From: an uncultured Eubacterium sp.
GTDB lineage: Bacteria > Bacillota > Clostridia > Lachnospirales > Lachnospiraceae
Direction: 5' to 3'
Assembly: GCA_949959185.1 (NCBI GenBank)
Contig: CATLIX010000021.1
Span: 1-52,029 of the forward strand
DNA length: 52,029 nt
The notes under the pieces are model-generated. The model was given only the letters and a program-made list of their open reading frames with translations, made no database searches and was not told where the DNA came from. Every line of letters starts with the position of its first letter. The stretch's first letter is position 1. A program made the translations under genes and the position numbers. Shown here piece after piece: positions 1 through 9,749 of this stretch.

Positions 1-183
1 ACCGTGTTACTGAGAAGTGCTAAAGTATATAGATTTCCTATAAGAGAAAGCCCACCGGGCGGGATGCGCAGCTCGCGGAGAGGAAATATATTGCCAGGCA
101 ATCCGCTCGCGCGCAGCAAACCCTCCAGGTCCCTCAAGAATGAGGGATTCAGGGAGTTGAAGCGGACCTGACCGCTTTGTTCC
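1..183 (+). repeat. Composite interspersed element, copy A (left end cut by window)
   Basis: The copy starts inside the left palindrome; its right arm ends about 46. It continues into a nested double hairpin: outer stem GCGGA (75-79) with TCCGC (102-106), inner stem TTGCC/GGCAA (91-101), and a conserved unpaired AGGAAATATA between. The last module has CAGGTCC (126-132) pairing with GGACCTG (164-170) around a CCCTCA/TGAGGG hairpin. The element ends about 20 bp before the CapA-like gene, in the same orientation. It closely matches copy C at 29926 and partly matches the copies at 12445, 33022 and 49627. Confidence 0.85.
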
Positions 184-202
184 ATAAACTGCGGTGAAGA
201 TA

Positions 203-1618
203 ATGAAAAATACACTGATGATTTTCTGGCTGTTTGTCCTGTTGCTGACAGGCTGGAGCCAGTGGGAGAGGGGCCGGAACCTTTATTCCGTATCCGGGAA
301 TTCTGTTTTGAAAGAAACGGGCATATGCGGTGAAGGAATCTCTGAGAGAATACCGGAAGGAAAAGAAATAATTTCAGATTCGGAGCGGTTCATAGAAAAA
401 ATCCTGAACTGGGGCGGGGAAGCATTTCTGGGCGGGTATCCTGCAGATACGTCTTTTTTTCAATGGTTTCGCGGACAGTATGGGGAGGAAAATTTATCTG
501 CTCTGAAGGAGGCAGCCGGAAACCCGGAGCAGGATGCGGAAAGCTGGTATCAGATTACCGGGAAATCCATTCATACTCTCTGGAGCGAATACTGCAGAGA
601 TACGGGACTTTACCCGGAGTATGGGGAGATAAAACTGTATGAAAAGGAGTGCGGGGAGCCGGACCGGGCTGTGATGGATTTTACAGGAGACGTCAATCTG
701 GCGGAAGGCTGGTCCACCACCAGGTATCTGGACGGGAGAGCAGGAGGCATTCAGGACTGTTTTTCGCCGGCGCTGCTGACAGAAATGAGACAGGCGGATA
801 TACTTATGATAAATAATGAATTTGCCTACAGCACCAGAGGAAATCCTCTGCCGGGGAAAAGCTATACCTTCCGGGCCAGTCCGGAACGGGTCTCTGTTTT
901 GCAGGAACTGGAAACAGATATTGTGTCTCTGGCGAATAACCATGTATTTGATTTTGGCGAGGAAGCCCTGCTGGACACGCTGGATACTCTGGAACAGGCA
1001 GGAATTCCCTGTGTGGGAGCCGGAAGAAATCTGGAGGAAGCCATGGAGCCTGTCTACTTTATTGTAAATGGAAGAAAAATCGCCATTGTATCCGCCACTC
1101 AGATTGAGCGTTCCGCCAGTTACACCAGGGAAGCCACGGAAACCAGCGGAGGCGTACTGAAAACCCAAAATCCCGATAAATTTCTGCAGGTGATTGAAAA
1201 AGCAGAGAAGCAGAGCGACTGTGTCATTGCTTTCGTTCACTGGGGAACGGAAAACACCAGCTATTACGGGACAGATCAGACAGAACTGGGAGCAGCCTTT
1301 ATTGAAGCCGGGGCAGATGTTGTGGTGGGCGGCCATACCCACTGCCTGCAGGGATTTGATTTTTATAATGACAAACCCATAATATACAGTCTGGGAAACT
1401 TCTGGTTTAATAACAGGACGCTGGATACGGGAATTTTCCAGGTAATCCTCCATACGGACAGCAATCAGACAGAGGTTCGTTTTTTGCCCTGTGTGCAGCG
1501 GGGCTGTATCACATCCCTGACGGAAGAACCGCAGGAAAAACAGCGAATTCTGGATTTTATGCAGCGGATTTCCGCGCCGGGGGTCCAGGTGGACGGGGAA
1601 GGATATGTTATCCCATAA
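203..1618 (+). CDS. CapA-like membrane-anchored metallophosphatase-fold protein
   Basis: The protein belongs to the CapA (PGA_cap) family of calcineurin-like metallophosphatase-fold proteins, usually linked to poly-gamma-glutamate or other cell-surface polymers. The N terminus has one hydrophobic segment (about residues 3-20), so the domain is probably exported and anchored or secreted. Family motifs are visible: FTGDVNL near residue 160, LANNHVFDFG near 245, GHTHCLQG near 380 and SLGNFWFN near 400. Residues 25-155 form an extra N-terminal region that I cannot assign. I chose ATG at 203, which has GGTGAAG before it; an in-frame GTG at 194 is possible. No capB or capC gene is adjacent, so the substrate is unknown. 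Confidence 0.8.
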   Translation: MKNTLMIFWLFVLLLTGWSQWERGRNLYSVSGNSVLKETGICGEGISERIPEGKEIISDSERFIEKILNWGGEAFLGGYPADTSFFQWFRGQYGEENLSALKEAAGNPEQDAESWYQITGKSIHTLWSEYCRDTGLYPEYGEIKLYEKECGEPDRAVMDFTGDVNLAEGWSTTRYLDGRAGGIQDCFSPALLTEMRQADILMINNEFAYSTRGNPLPGKSYTFRASPERVSVLQELETDIVSLANNHVFDFGEEALLDTLDTLEQAGIPCVGAGRNLEEAMEPVYFIVNGRKIAIVSATQIERSASYTREATETSGGVLKTQNPDKFLQVIEKAEKQSDCVIAFVHWGTENTSYYGTDQTELGAAFIEAGADVVVGGHTHCLQGFDFYNDKPIIYSLGNFWFNNRTLDTGIFQVILHTDSNQTEVRFLPCVQRGCITSLTEEPQEKQRILDFMQRISAPGVQVDGEGYVIP

Positions 1619-1623
1619 ACTGA

Positions 1624-1653
1624 TTGTATTTTCCGGTCAGAGTGTGTTATAAT
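1624..1653 (+). promoter_or_regulatory. Predicted promoter of the gpmI-purCFB operon
   Basis: TTGTAT (1624-1629), an 18-base spacer and a perfect TATAAT (1648-1653) lie about 95 bases before gpmI, directly after the CapA-like gene. Confidence 0.65.
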
Positions 1654-1747
1654 GTGCACGGATATTATACCGCCCGGATGGGAACAGGTTACCATATCAT
1701 ATTGTAAAATTATCAAATCAGAACAGAGAAAGGAAGATGAACATCTT

Positions 1748-3289
1748 ATGAGCAGGAAACCCACAGTATTGATGATTCTGGATGGTTTTGGTTTAAATGA
1801 AAAGCAGGAAGCAAATGCGGTGTATGAGGCAAATACACCCAATATCGACGGACTGATGAAGGACTGTCCTTTTGTCAGAGGTTATGCCAGCGGACTTTCC
1901 GTAGGACTTCCCGACGGACAGATGGGGAACTCCGAGGTAGGCCATCTGAATATGGGAGCCGGAAGAATTGTTTATCAGGAGCTGACCAGAATTACCAAAG
2001 AAATTGAAGACGGAGATTTCTTTAAGAATGAAGCGCTGCTGAAGGGCATGAAGAATGCAAAAGAGAACAATTCCGCCCTGCACCTCTACGGACTGTTATC
2101 CGATGGAGGCGTACACAGCCACAATACCCATTTATACGGACTGCTGGAACTGGCAAGACGGGAAGGGATTGAGAAAGTGTACGTACACTGCTTCCTGGAC
2201 GGACGTGATACGGCTCCCACTTCCGGAAAAGGATTTATGGAAGAACTGGAAGCAAAAATGAAGGAAATCGGCGTGGGAGAAATCGCTACGGTATCCGGGC
2301 GTTATTACGCCATGGACCGTGACAACCGCTGGGACAGAGTGGAGAAGGCATACAAAGCCCTTGTCCTGGGAGAAGGAAACCGCACGTCCAATGCAGTGGA
2401 GGCGGTGGCAGCTTCCTATGCGGAAGCTGTAACGGATGAATTTGTGGTTCCCACCGTAGTGGAAAAGGACGGGAAGCCGGTGGCAACCATCCAGGACAAA
2501 GATACCATTATTTTCTTCAATTTCCGTCCTGATCGGGCGAGAGAGATAACCAGAACCTTCTGTATGGATGAATTTGACGGATTTGACAGAGGGCCAAGAA
2601 AAGATGTGACCTACATCTGCTTTACCGAGTATGATGTGACCATCCCCAATAAAACAATTGCATTCCACAAAGTGGAGCTGACCAATACATTCGGAGAATT
2701 TCTGGCAGCCAACGGAAAGACCCAGGCCAGAATTGCCGAGACAGAGAAATATGCCCATGTTACTTTCTTTTTCAACGGAGGCGTGGAAGAGCCCAATCAG
2801 GGAGAAGACCGTATTCTGGTAAATTCCCCCAAAGTTGCAACTTACGACCTGAAACCGGAAATGAGCGCATACGAGGTATGCGACAAGCTGGTGGACGCCA
2901 TCAAATCCGACAAATATGATGTGATTATCATTAACTTTGCCAATCCTGACATGGTGGGCCATACCGGTGTGGAAGCGGCAGCCATCAAGGCTGTGGAAGC
3001 AGTGGATACCTGCGTGGGAAAAGCAGTGGCAGCATTGAAAGAAGTGGACGGCGTTATGTTCCTGTGCGCAGACCATGGAAATGTGGAGCAGCTGATTGAT
3101 TACAATACAGGGGAGAGCTTTACGGCCCATACTATCAATCCGGTTCCCTTTATTCTGATTAACTATGATGATGCATATACCCTGCGGGAGGGCGGCTGCC
3201 TGGCAGATATTGCGCCTACTTTAATCGAAATTATGGGAATGGAGCAGCCGGAAGAGATGACCGGAAAATCACTGCTGGTAAAACGATAA
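1748..3289 (+). CDS. gpmI: 2,3-bisphosphoglycerate-independent phosphoglycerate mutase
   Basis: This glycolytic enzyme interconverts 3- and 2-phosphoglycerate through a phosphoserine intermediate and needs manganese. At 513 residues it has the normal family length. Visible are the N-terminal metal motif LDGFG, the catalytic serine in MGNSEVGHLNMGAGR (about residues 58-72), DGRDT near 152 and the metal-binding ADHGN near 442. The start at ATG 1748 (MSRKPTVLMILDGFG) matches the family N terminus and follows AAAGGAAG; the open frame extends upstream without family similarity. Only 15 bases separate it from purC, so it probably leads a four-gene operon. Enolase, the next glycolytic step, lies at 8312. 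Confidence 0.96.
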   Translation: MSRKPTVLMILDGFGLNEKQEANAVYEANTPNIDGLMKDCPFVRGYASGLSVGLPDGQMGNSEVGHLNMGAGRIVYQELTRITKEIEDGDFFKNEALLKGMKNAKENNSALHLYGLLSDGGVHSHNTHLYGLLELARREGIEKVYVHCFLDGRDTAPTSGKGFMEELEAKMKEIGVGEIATVSGRYYAMDRDNRWDRVEKAYKALVLGEGNRTSNAVEAVAASYAEAVTDEFVVPTVVEKDGKPVATIQDKDTIIFFNFRPDRAREITRTFCMDEFDGFDRGPRKDVTYICFTEYDVTIPNKTIAFHKVELTNTFGEFLAANGKTQARIAETEKYAHVTFFFNGGVEEPNQGEDRILVNSPKVATYDLKPEMSAYEVCDKLVDAIKSDKYDVIIINFANPDMVGHTGVEAAAIKAVEAVDTCVGKAVAALKEVDGVMFLCADHGNVEQLIDYNTGESFTAHTINPVPFILINYDDAYTLREGGCLADIAPTLIEIMGMEQPEEMTGKSLLVKR

Positions 3290-3304
3290 GACATGGAGGA
3301 ATCA

Positions 3305-4183
3305 ATGAGCATTCAGGAATTTAAACCGATAAAAGAAGGAAAAGTACGTGAGGTCTATGACAACGGGGATAACCTGATTATCGTGGCCACAGACAGGATT
3401 TCCGCCTTTGATGTTATTTTAAAAAACAGAATTACACAAAAAGGTGCGATTTTAACAAAGATGTCGAAGTTCTGGTTTGATTTTACCAGAGATATTGTGC
3501 CGAATCATATGATTTCCACAGAAACGTCAGATATGCCGGAATTTTTCCGCAGTGAGAATTTTGACGGAAACAGCATGAAATGTAAGAAACTGGATATGCT
3601 TCCCGTGGAGTGTATTGTGCGGGGCTATATTACAGGAAGCGGCTGGGAGAGCTATCAGAAAAATGGTACCGTATGCGGAATCAGGCTTCCCGAAGGGCTG
3701 AAAGAATCCGATAAACTGCCGGAGCCCGTCTATACTCCCACCACCAAGGCGGAGCTCGGACTTCATGACGAACATATTACCTTTGAGGAAAGTGTGGAGA
3801 TTCTGGAGAAGCTCCATCCGGGCAGAGGCGCGGATTATGCGAAACAGATTCAGGAATATACCATTCGGTTATATGAAAAGTGTGCGGAATATGCCCGGAG
3901 CAAAGGAATCATTATTGCCGATACCAAATTTGAATTCGGACTGGATGAAAATGGATGCGTGGTTCTGGGAGATGAAATGCTGACCCCGGACAGCTCCAGA
4001 TTCTGGCCTCTGGAAGGCTATGAGCCTGGAAAATCCCAGCCCTCTTTTGATAAACAGTTTGTGAGGGACTGGTTAAAGCAGAATCCGGACAGTGATTACC
4101 TGCTGCCGGAGGAAGTTGTCACAAAAACAGTGGACAAATATAAAGAGGCATATGAACTTTTAACCGGAGAGAAATTCGCATAA
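3305..4183 (+). CDS. purC: Phosphoribosylaminoimidazole-succinocarboxamide (SAICAR) synthase
   Basis: PurC joins CAIR with aspartate using ATP to form SAICAR in purine synthesis. The 292-residue protein has GKVREVYD (about residues 10-17), TDRISAFD (about 31-38), the substrate-binding VECIVRGYITGSGW and a late DEMLTPDSSRFW segment. Its length fits the longer, Ade1-like PurC type rather than the roughly 235-residue form. ATG 3305 was chosen because GGAGG lies five bases upstream; an ATG at 3293 would place that site inside the gene. purF follows after 17 bases. Confidence 0.95.
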   Translation: MSIQEFKPIKEGKVREVYDNGDNLIIVATDRISAFDVILKNRITQKGAILTKMSKFWFDFTRDIVPNHMISTETSDMPEFFRSENFDGNSMKCKKLDMLPVECIVRGYITGSGWESYQKNGTVCGIRLPEGLKESDKLPEPVYTPTTKAELGLHDEHITFEESVEILEKLHPGRGADYAKQIQEYTIRLYEKCAEYARSKGIIIADTKFEFGLDENGCVVLGDEMLTPDSSRFWPLEGYEPGKSQPSFDKQFVRDWLKQNPDSDYLLPEEVVTKTVDKYKEAYELLTGEKFA

Positions 4184-4200
4184 AACTGACTGGAGAATAT

Positions 4201-5640
4201 ATGGATAACAGAAAAAGGGATTTTAGCCTGGATAAACCGCAGGAAGAATGCGGTGTGTTCGGAATGTATGATTTTGACGGCAACCATGTGGCTTCCACCA
4301 TTTACTATGGGCTGTTTGCACTGCAGCACAGAGGCCAGGAAAGCTGCGGAATTGCAGTCAGCGAGACCGCAGGCCCCAGAGGGAAGGTGACTTCCCATAA
4401 AGGCATGGGGCTGGTCAATGAAGTATTTACCCAGGAATCACTGGAGGGAATGAAGGGAGATATCGGCGTGGGGCATGTGCGCTATTCCACTGCCGGGGCT
4501 TCCACCCGTGAAAATGCACAGCCGCTGGTACTGAACTATGTAAAAGGAACCCTTGGGCTGGCCCATAACGGGAATCTTATCAACGCAGGCGAGCTGCGGA
4601 AAGAACTGGAATACACCGGAGCGATTTTTCAGACCACCATTGATTCGGAAGTGATTGCATACCACATTGCCAGAGAGCGTTTAAAGTCCCATACCGTGGA
4701 GGAAGCGGTACGCCGGGCGGCGGAGAAAATCAGAGGAGCCTATGCCCTGGTGATTATGAGCCCCCGAAAGCTCATTGGCGTCCGGGACCCCTTTGGCTTT
4801 AAACCTCTCTGTATCGGAAAGCGCGATAATGCCTGGATCATCGCATCGGAAAGCTGCGCGCTGGAAACGGTCGGAGCGGAGTTTGTGCGGGACGTACTGC
4901 CGGGAGAAGTGGTAGCCATTACACCGGAAGGAATCAAATCCGATACCAGCCTCTGTCTGCCGAAAGAGCAGGAGGCCAGATGTATTTTTGAGTATATTTA
5001 TTTCGCAAGGCCGGACAGCCATATCGACGGCGTCAGCGTTTATGGCGCCAGAATCAAAGCAGGGCGTTTTCTGGCCATGGATTCTCCGGTGGAGGCGGAT
5101 CTGGTGACGGGAGTACCGGAATCAGGCAATGCGGCGGCTCTTGGATATTCCCTGGAATCGGGAATTCCCTACGGGACAGCCTTTGTAAAAAACGGTTATG
5201 TGGGTCGGACCTTTATTAAACCGGGGCAGAGCAGCCGGGAGTCCGGTGTGCGGGTGAAGCTGAATGTGCTGAGGGAAGCAGTCAGAGGTAAACGAATCAT
5301 TATGATTGACGATTCCATTGTCCGGGGAACCACCTCGGACCGTATCGTGCGTATGCTCCGGGAGGCAGGAGCCGCTGAGGTGCATGTGCGGATTTCTTCG
5401 CCGCCCTTTCTGTGGCCCTGTTATTTTGGAACGGATATTCCGGAGCGGGAGCAGCTGATTGCATACAACAGGTCTGTGGAAGAAATCCGCCAGATTATCG
5501 GTGCGGATACATTAGGCTACCTGAATATCTCGCGTCTTCAGGAGATGGCGGAAGGACTGCCCATCTGTAAAGGCTGTTTTTCAGGAGAATATCCCCTGGA
5601 GCCACCCACAGAAGACATCAGAGGAGATTATGACAGATAG
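4201..5640 (+). CDS. purF: Amidophosphoribosyltransferase
   Basis: PurF catalyses the first committed step of purine synthesis, converting PRPP and glutamine to phosphoribosylamine. The catalytic cysteine is Cys17 in ECGVFGMYD, preceded by a 16-residue propeptide as in the Bacillus-type enzyme, which is processed and carries a 4Fe-4S cluster. The PRPP-binding motif MIDDSIVRGTT lies near residues 367-377 and the C-terminal KGCFSGEYP is typical of that subgroup. A TGGAGA site lies four bases before the ATG. It sits between purC and purB in the operon. Confidence 0.96.
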   Translation: MDNRKRDFSLDKPQEECGVFGMYDFDGNHVASTIYYGLFALQHRGQESCGIAVSETAGPRGKVTSHKGMGLVNEVFTQESLEGMKGDIGVGHVRYSTAGASTRENAQPLVLNYVKGTLGLAHNGNLINAGELRKELEYTGAIFQTTIDSEVIAYHIARERLKSHTVEEAVRRAAEKIRGAYALVIMSPRKLIGVRDPFGFKPLCIGKRDNAWIIASESCALETVGAEFVRDVLPGEVVAITPEGIKSDTSLCLPKEQEARCIFEYIYFARPDSHIDGVSVYGARIKAGRFLAMDSPVEADLVTGVPESGNAAALGYSLESGIPYGTAFVKNGYVGRTFIKPGQSSRESGVRVKLNVLREAVRGKRIIMIDDSIVRGTTSDRIVRMLREAGAAEVHVRISSPPFLWPCYFGTDIPEREQLIAYNRSVEEIRQIIGADTLGYLNISRLQEMAEGLPICKGCFSGEYPLEPPTEDIRGDYDR

Positions 5641-5672
5641 CAGTGCAGCGGACAAAGGAAGGAGAACATACC

Positions 5673-7124
5673 ATGTCGACAGACAGATATAACAGCCCCT
5701 TATCAGAGCGATATGCCAGTAAGGAAATGCAGTATATTTTTTCACCGGATATGAAATTCCGTACCTGGAGGAAGCTCTGGATAGCCCTTGCGGAAACAGA
5801 GCTGGAACTGGGTTTAAGTGAAAACGGAAAACCTGTCATTACACAGGAACAGATAGAGGAACTGAAAAGCCATGCGGAGGATATCAATTATGAGGTGGCC
5901 AGGGAACGGGAAAAGCTGGTAAGGCATGATGTGATGAGCCATGTATACGCTTATGGGCAGCAGTGCCCCAAAGCGGCAGGTATTATCCATCTGGGCGCAA
6001 CCTCCTGCTATGTGGGAGACAATACGGATGTTATTGTCATGAGAGAAGCCCTGAAGCTGGTGCATCGGAAGCTGGTGAATGTGATTGCGGAACTGGCCAG
6101 ATTTGCCGATACCTATAAGAATCTGCCAACCCTTGCCTTTACCCATTTTCAGCCGGCCCAGCCCACCACCGTAGGAAAACGGGCCTCTCTTTGGCTGCAG
6201 GAATTTCTGATGGATCTGGAAGATCTGGAATACGTGATGGGAAGTCTGAAGCTGCTGGGCTCCAAGGGAACCACCGGAACCCAGGCAAGTTTCCAGGAGC
6301 TGTTTGCAGGAGATCAGGAAACCATTGACAAAATTGACCCCATGATTGCAGAGAAAATGGGATTTTCAGAGTGTTATGCTGTGTCCGGACAGACTTATTC
6401 CAGGAAAGTGGATACCAGAGTGCTGAACGTCCTTGCAGGAATTGCCGCCAGCGCTCATAAAATGTCCAATGATATCCGTCTGCTCCAGCATTTGAAGGAA
6501 GTGGAAGAGCCTTTTGAGAAAAACCAGATTGGCTCCTCCGCCATGGCATATAAGAGGAACCCCATGCGCAGCGAGCGGATTGCTTCCCTGGCCCGGTATG
6601 TGATGGTGGATGCAATGAATCCGGCCATTACCTCTGCTACCCAGTGGTTTGAGCGTACCCTGGATGATTCTGCCAATAAACGCCTTTCCGTACCGGAGGG
6701 CTTTCTTGCGGTAGACGGAATTCTGGATTTATGCCTGAACGTGGTGGACGGTCTTGTGGTATATGAGAAAGTAATCCGCAAACATATGATGGCGGAACTG
6801 CCTTTTATGGCAACGGAAAATATCATGATGGACGCGGTGAAAAATGGCGGAAACCGTCAGGAAATGCATGAGAAAATCCGTCAGCTTTCCATGGAAGCAG
6901 GAAAGCATGTAAAAGAAGAAGGAAAAGATAATAATCTGCTGGATCTGATTGCGGCAGACCCGGCCTTTAACCTGACCCTGGAAGAACTGGAGCAGTCCAT
7001 GGAGCCTTCCAGATATGTGGGCAGAGCGCCTCTCCAGGTGGAGAAATTCCTGGCACAGGAGGTCCGGCCGGTTTTGGAGAAGAATAAAGAGATTCTTGGC
7101 ATGACAGCTGAGATTAATGTATAG
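5673..7124 (+). CDS. purB: Adenylosuccinate lyase
   Basis: PurB cleaves SAICAR to AICAR and adenylosuccinate to AMP, so it follows PurC directly in the pathway. The 483-residue protein carries the fumarase/aspartase superfamily signature GSSAMAYKRNPMRSE (about residues 287-301) and the upstream HLGATSCYVGDN and FTHFQPAQPTT motifs. ATG 5673 follows AAGGAGAACATACC; an in-frame ATG at 5643 has no better site and adds ten residues of no obvious similarity. A strong hairpin at 7141 probably ends the operon. Confidence 0.95.
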   Translation: MSTDRYNSPLSERYASKEMQYIFSPDMKFRTWRKLWIALAETELELGLSENGKPVITQEQIEELKSHAEDINYEVAREREKLVRHDVMSHVYAYGQQCPKAAGIIHLGATSCYVGDNTDVIVMREALKLVHRKLVNVIAELARFADTYKNLPTLAFTHFQPAQPTTVGKRASLWLQEFLMDLEDLEYVMGSLKLLGSKGTTGTQASFQELFAGDQETIDKIDPMIAEKMGFSECYAVSGQTYSRKVDTRVLNVLAGIAASAHKMSNDIRLLQHLKEVEEPFEKNQIGSSAMAYKRNPMRSERIASLARYVMVDAMNPAITSATQWFERTLDDSANKRLSVPEGFLAVDGILDLCLNVVDGLVVYEKVIRKHMMAELPFMATENIMMDAVKNGGNRQEMHEKIRQLSMEAGKHVKEEGKDNNLLDLIAADPAFNLTLEELEQSMEPSRYVGRAPLQVEKFLAQEVRPVLEKNKEILGMTAEINV

Positions 7125-7140
7125 GTTTTCAGAAAAAGGG

Positions 7141-7173
7141 AATGTATCAGGGCGGAAAGAGCCCTGATACATT
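7141..7173 (+). terminator. Hairpin after purB
   Basis: AATGTATCAGGGC and GCCCTGATACATT form a perfect 13-bp stem around a 7-base loop. Only a short T-rich stretch follows, so termination may be partial, and the HD-GYP gene starts 22 bases later. Confidence 0.6.
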
Positions 7174-7194
7174 CTTGCTGTATGGGTGGTAAAA

Positions 7195-8235
7195 ATGAGA
7201 TATATAGAAACAGGCAAAGTGGAACCGGGGATGATTCTGGGAAAGGGCATTTATGATTTTTCCGACCGCATTTTGCTGGCAGATGGAAAAATGCTGACAG
7301 AGGAGCTGATTAACCGGCTGGCTGAGCTGGGTTACGCAGGTATTTATATAGAGGATGAGCTGTCCAAAGACATCCGTATTCAGGAGGCCATTTCCACAGA
7401 ACTGCGCAACGCTGCGGTTCGTTCTCTGCAGGAGCTGAACCTGGAGAAGGCCCTGGAATTTGCGGAGAAAATTGTGGACCAGATTCTGGAGGCGAAAACC
7501 GTCTCGCTGGATTTGATGGATATGCGCTCTTTTGACGATTATACTTACCGCCATTCCGTCAATGTGGCTGTGCTGTCTACGGTAATTGCCATGGGAATGG
7601 GGTATGGAAGAGAGGATTTAATTGATTTGTGCGTGTCGGCAGTTTTTCATGATATGGGAAAAATGCTGATTGACAAAGATATTCTGAACAAGCCGGGAAA
7701 GCTGAATCCACAGGAATTTGAAATCATGAAACAGCACCCTCAGCTGTCTTATGACATGCTGGCGGAAAAGTGGAATATACCTGCAAGAGTGCGGATGGGC
7801 GCACTGTGCCATCACGAAAATGAGGATGGCAGCGGCTATCCGAAAGGTCTGACCGGTGAAAAAATCCATCCCTTTGCGAAAATCATCCATGTGACAGACG
7901 TGTACGATGCTCTGTCATCCAAACGCCCTTATAAAGAAGCCTGTTCTTTTTCTGAAGCCCTGGAGTATCTGATGGGCGGCTGCGGAACCATGTTTGATAA
8001 AAAAGTGGTAGAAGCATTTTTAAATTATGTACCGGTTTATCCCAAAGGTTCCATGGTGGAACTGTCAGACGGCAGGGAGGCTCTTGTGGTGGAAAATTAT
8101 CCCCGGAATCTGCTGCGGCCCCAGCTTCGCCTGACGGACGGAACTACCCTGGATTTGCTGAAAGGACGGGAAAACTGGAATCTGACCATTCTCCGGCAGG
8201 CCGGAGGCGCCCTGGCGCAGCCTTACGAGTCCTGA
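7195..8235 (+). CDS. HD-GYP domain protein, probable cyclic-di-GMP phosphodiesterase
   Basis: HD-GYP proteins hydrolyse the second messenger cyclic di-GMP. The C-terminal domain starts with HSVNVA near residue 119 and shows the HD pair in FHDMGK (about 151-156), CHHE near 204, the GSGYPKG signature near 213-219 and the trailing VTDVYDALSSKRPYK. All expected metal ligands seem present, so activity is likely. The N-terminal 110 residues are unassigned and may sense a signal. ATG 7195 has GGGTGG at suitable spacing; GTG at 7186 is less likely. Two GGDEF proteins, at 9750 and 15334, make the opposing messenger. Confidence 0.9.
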   Translation: MRYIETGKVEPGMILGKGIYDFSDRILLADGKMLTEELINRLAELGYAGIYIEDELSKDIRIQEAISTELRNAAVRSLQELNLEKALEFAEKIVDQILEAKTVSLDLMDMRSFDDYTYRHSVNVAVLSTVIAMGMGYGREDLIDLCVSAVFHDMGKMLIDKDILNKPGKLNPQEFEIMKQHPQLSYDMLAEKWNIPARVRMGALCHHENEDGSGYPKGLTGEKIHPFAKIIHVTDVYDALSSKRPYKEACSFSEALEYLMGGCGTMFDKKVVEAFLNYVPVYPKGSMVELSDGREALVVENYPRNLLRPQLRLTDGTTLDLLKGRENWNLTILRQAGGALAQPYES

Positions 8236-8263
8236 TATTCGTTTTTATGCATATTTTCTGTAA

Positions 8264-9631
<1,368 letters not shown>

Positions 9632-9656
9632 TATTCTGACATTTATTTCAAATATG

Positions 9657-9693
9657 GATTCCGGAGCTTTCTCATTAAAAAAGCCCCGGAATC
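9657..9693 (+). terminator. Hairpin after eno
   Basis: GATTCCGGAGCTTT and AAAGCCCCGGAATC form a 14-bp stem with one mismatch. There is no long T-run afterwards. A TATAAT-like hexamer immediately downstream may belong to a promoter for the FIST-GGDEF gene. Confidence 0.5.
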
Positions 9694-9749
9694 TGTTATA
9701 ATAAAAACCAGATAGAGACGGTGTTTTTGCAGAAAGGTACGGGGCGGTT

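Noticed and set aside
1-183. Element copies as IS ends or transposase genes
   Set aside because: No transposase-like frame is found near any copy, and no target duplication is clear from one genome alone. Non-autonomous mobility is left open.
494-1453. Long minus-strand open frame opposite the CapA-like gene
   Set aside because: The plus strand has clear family motifs across the same region; this is a codon-bias shadow.
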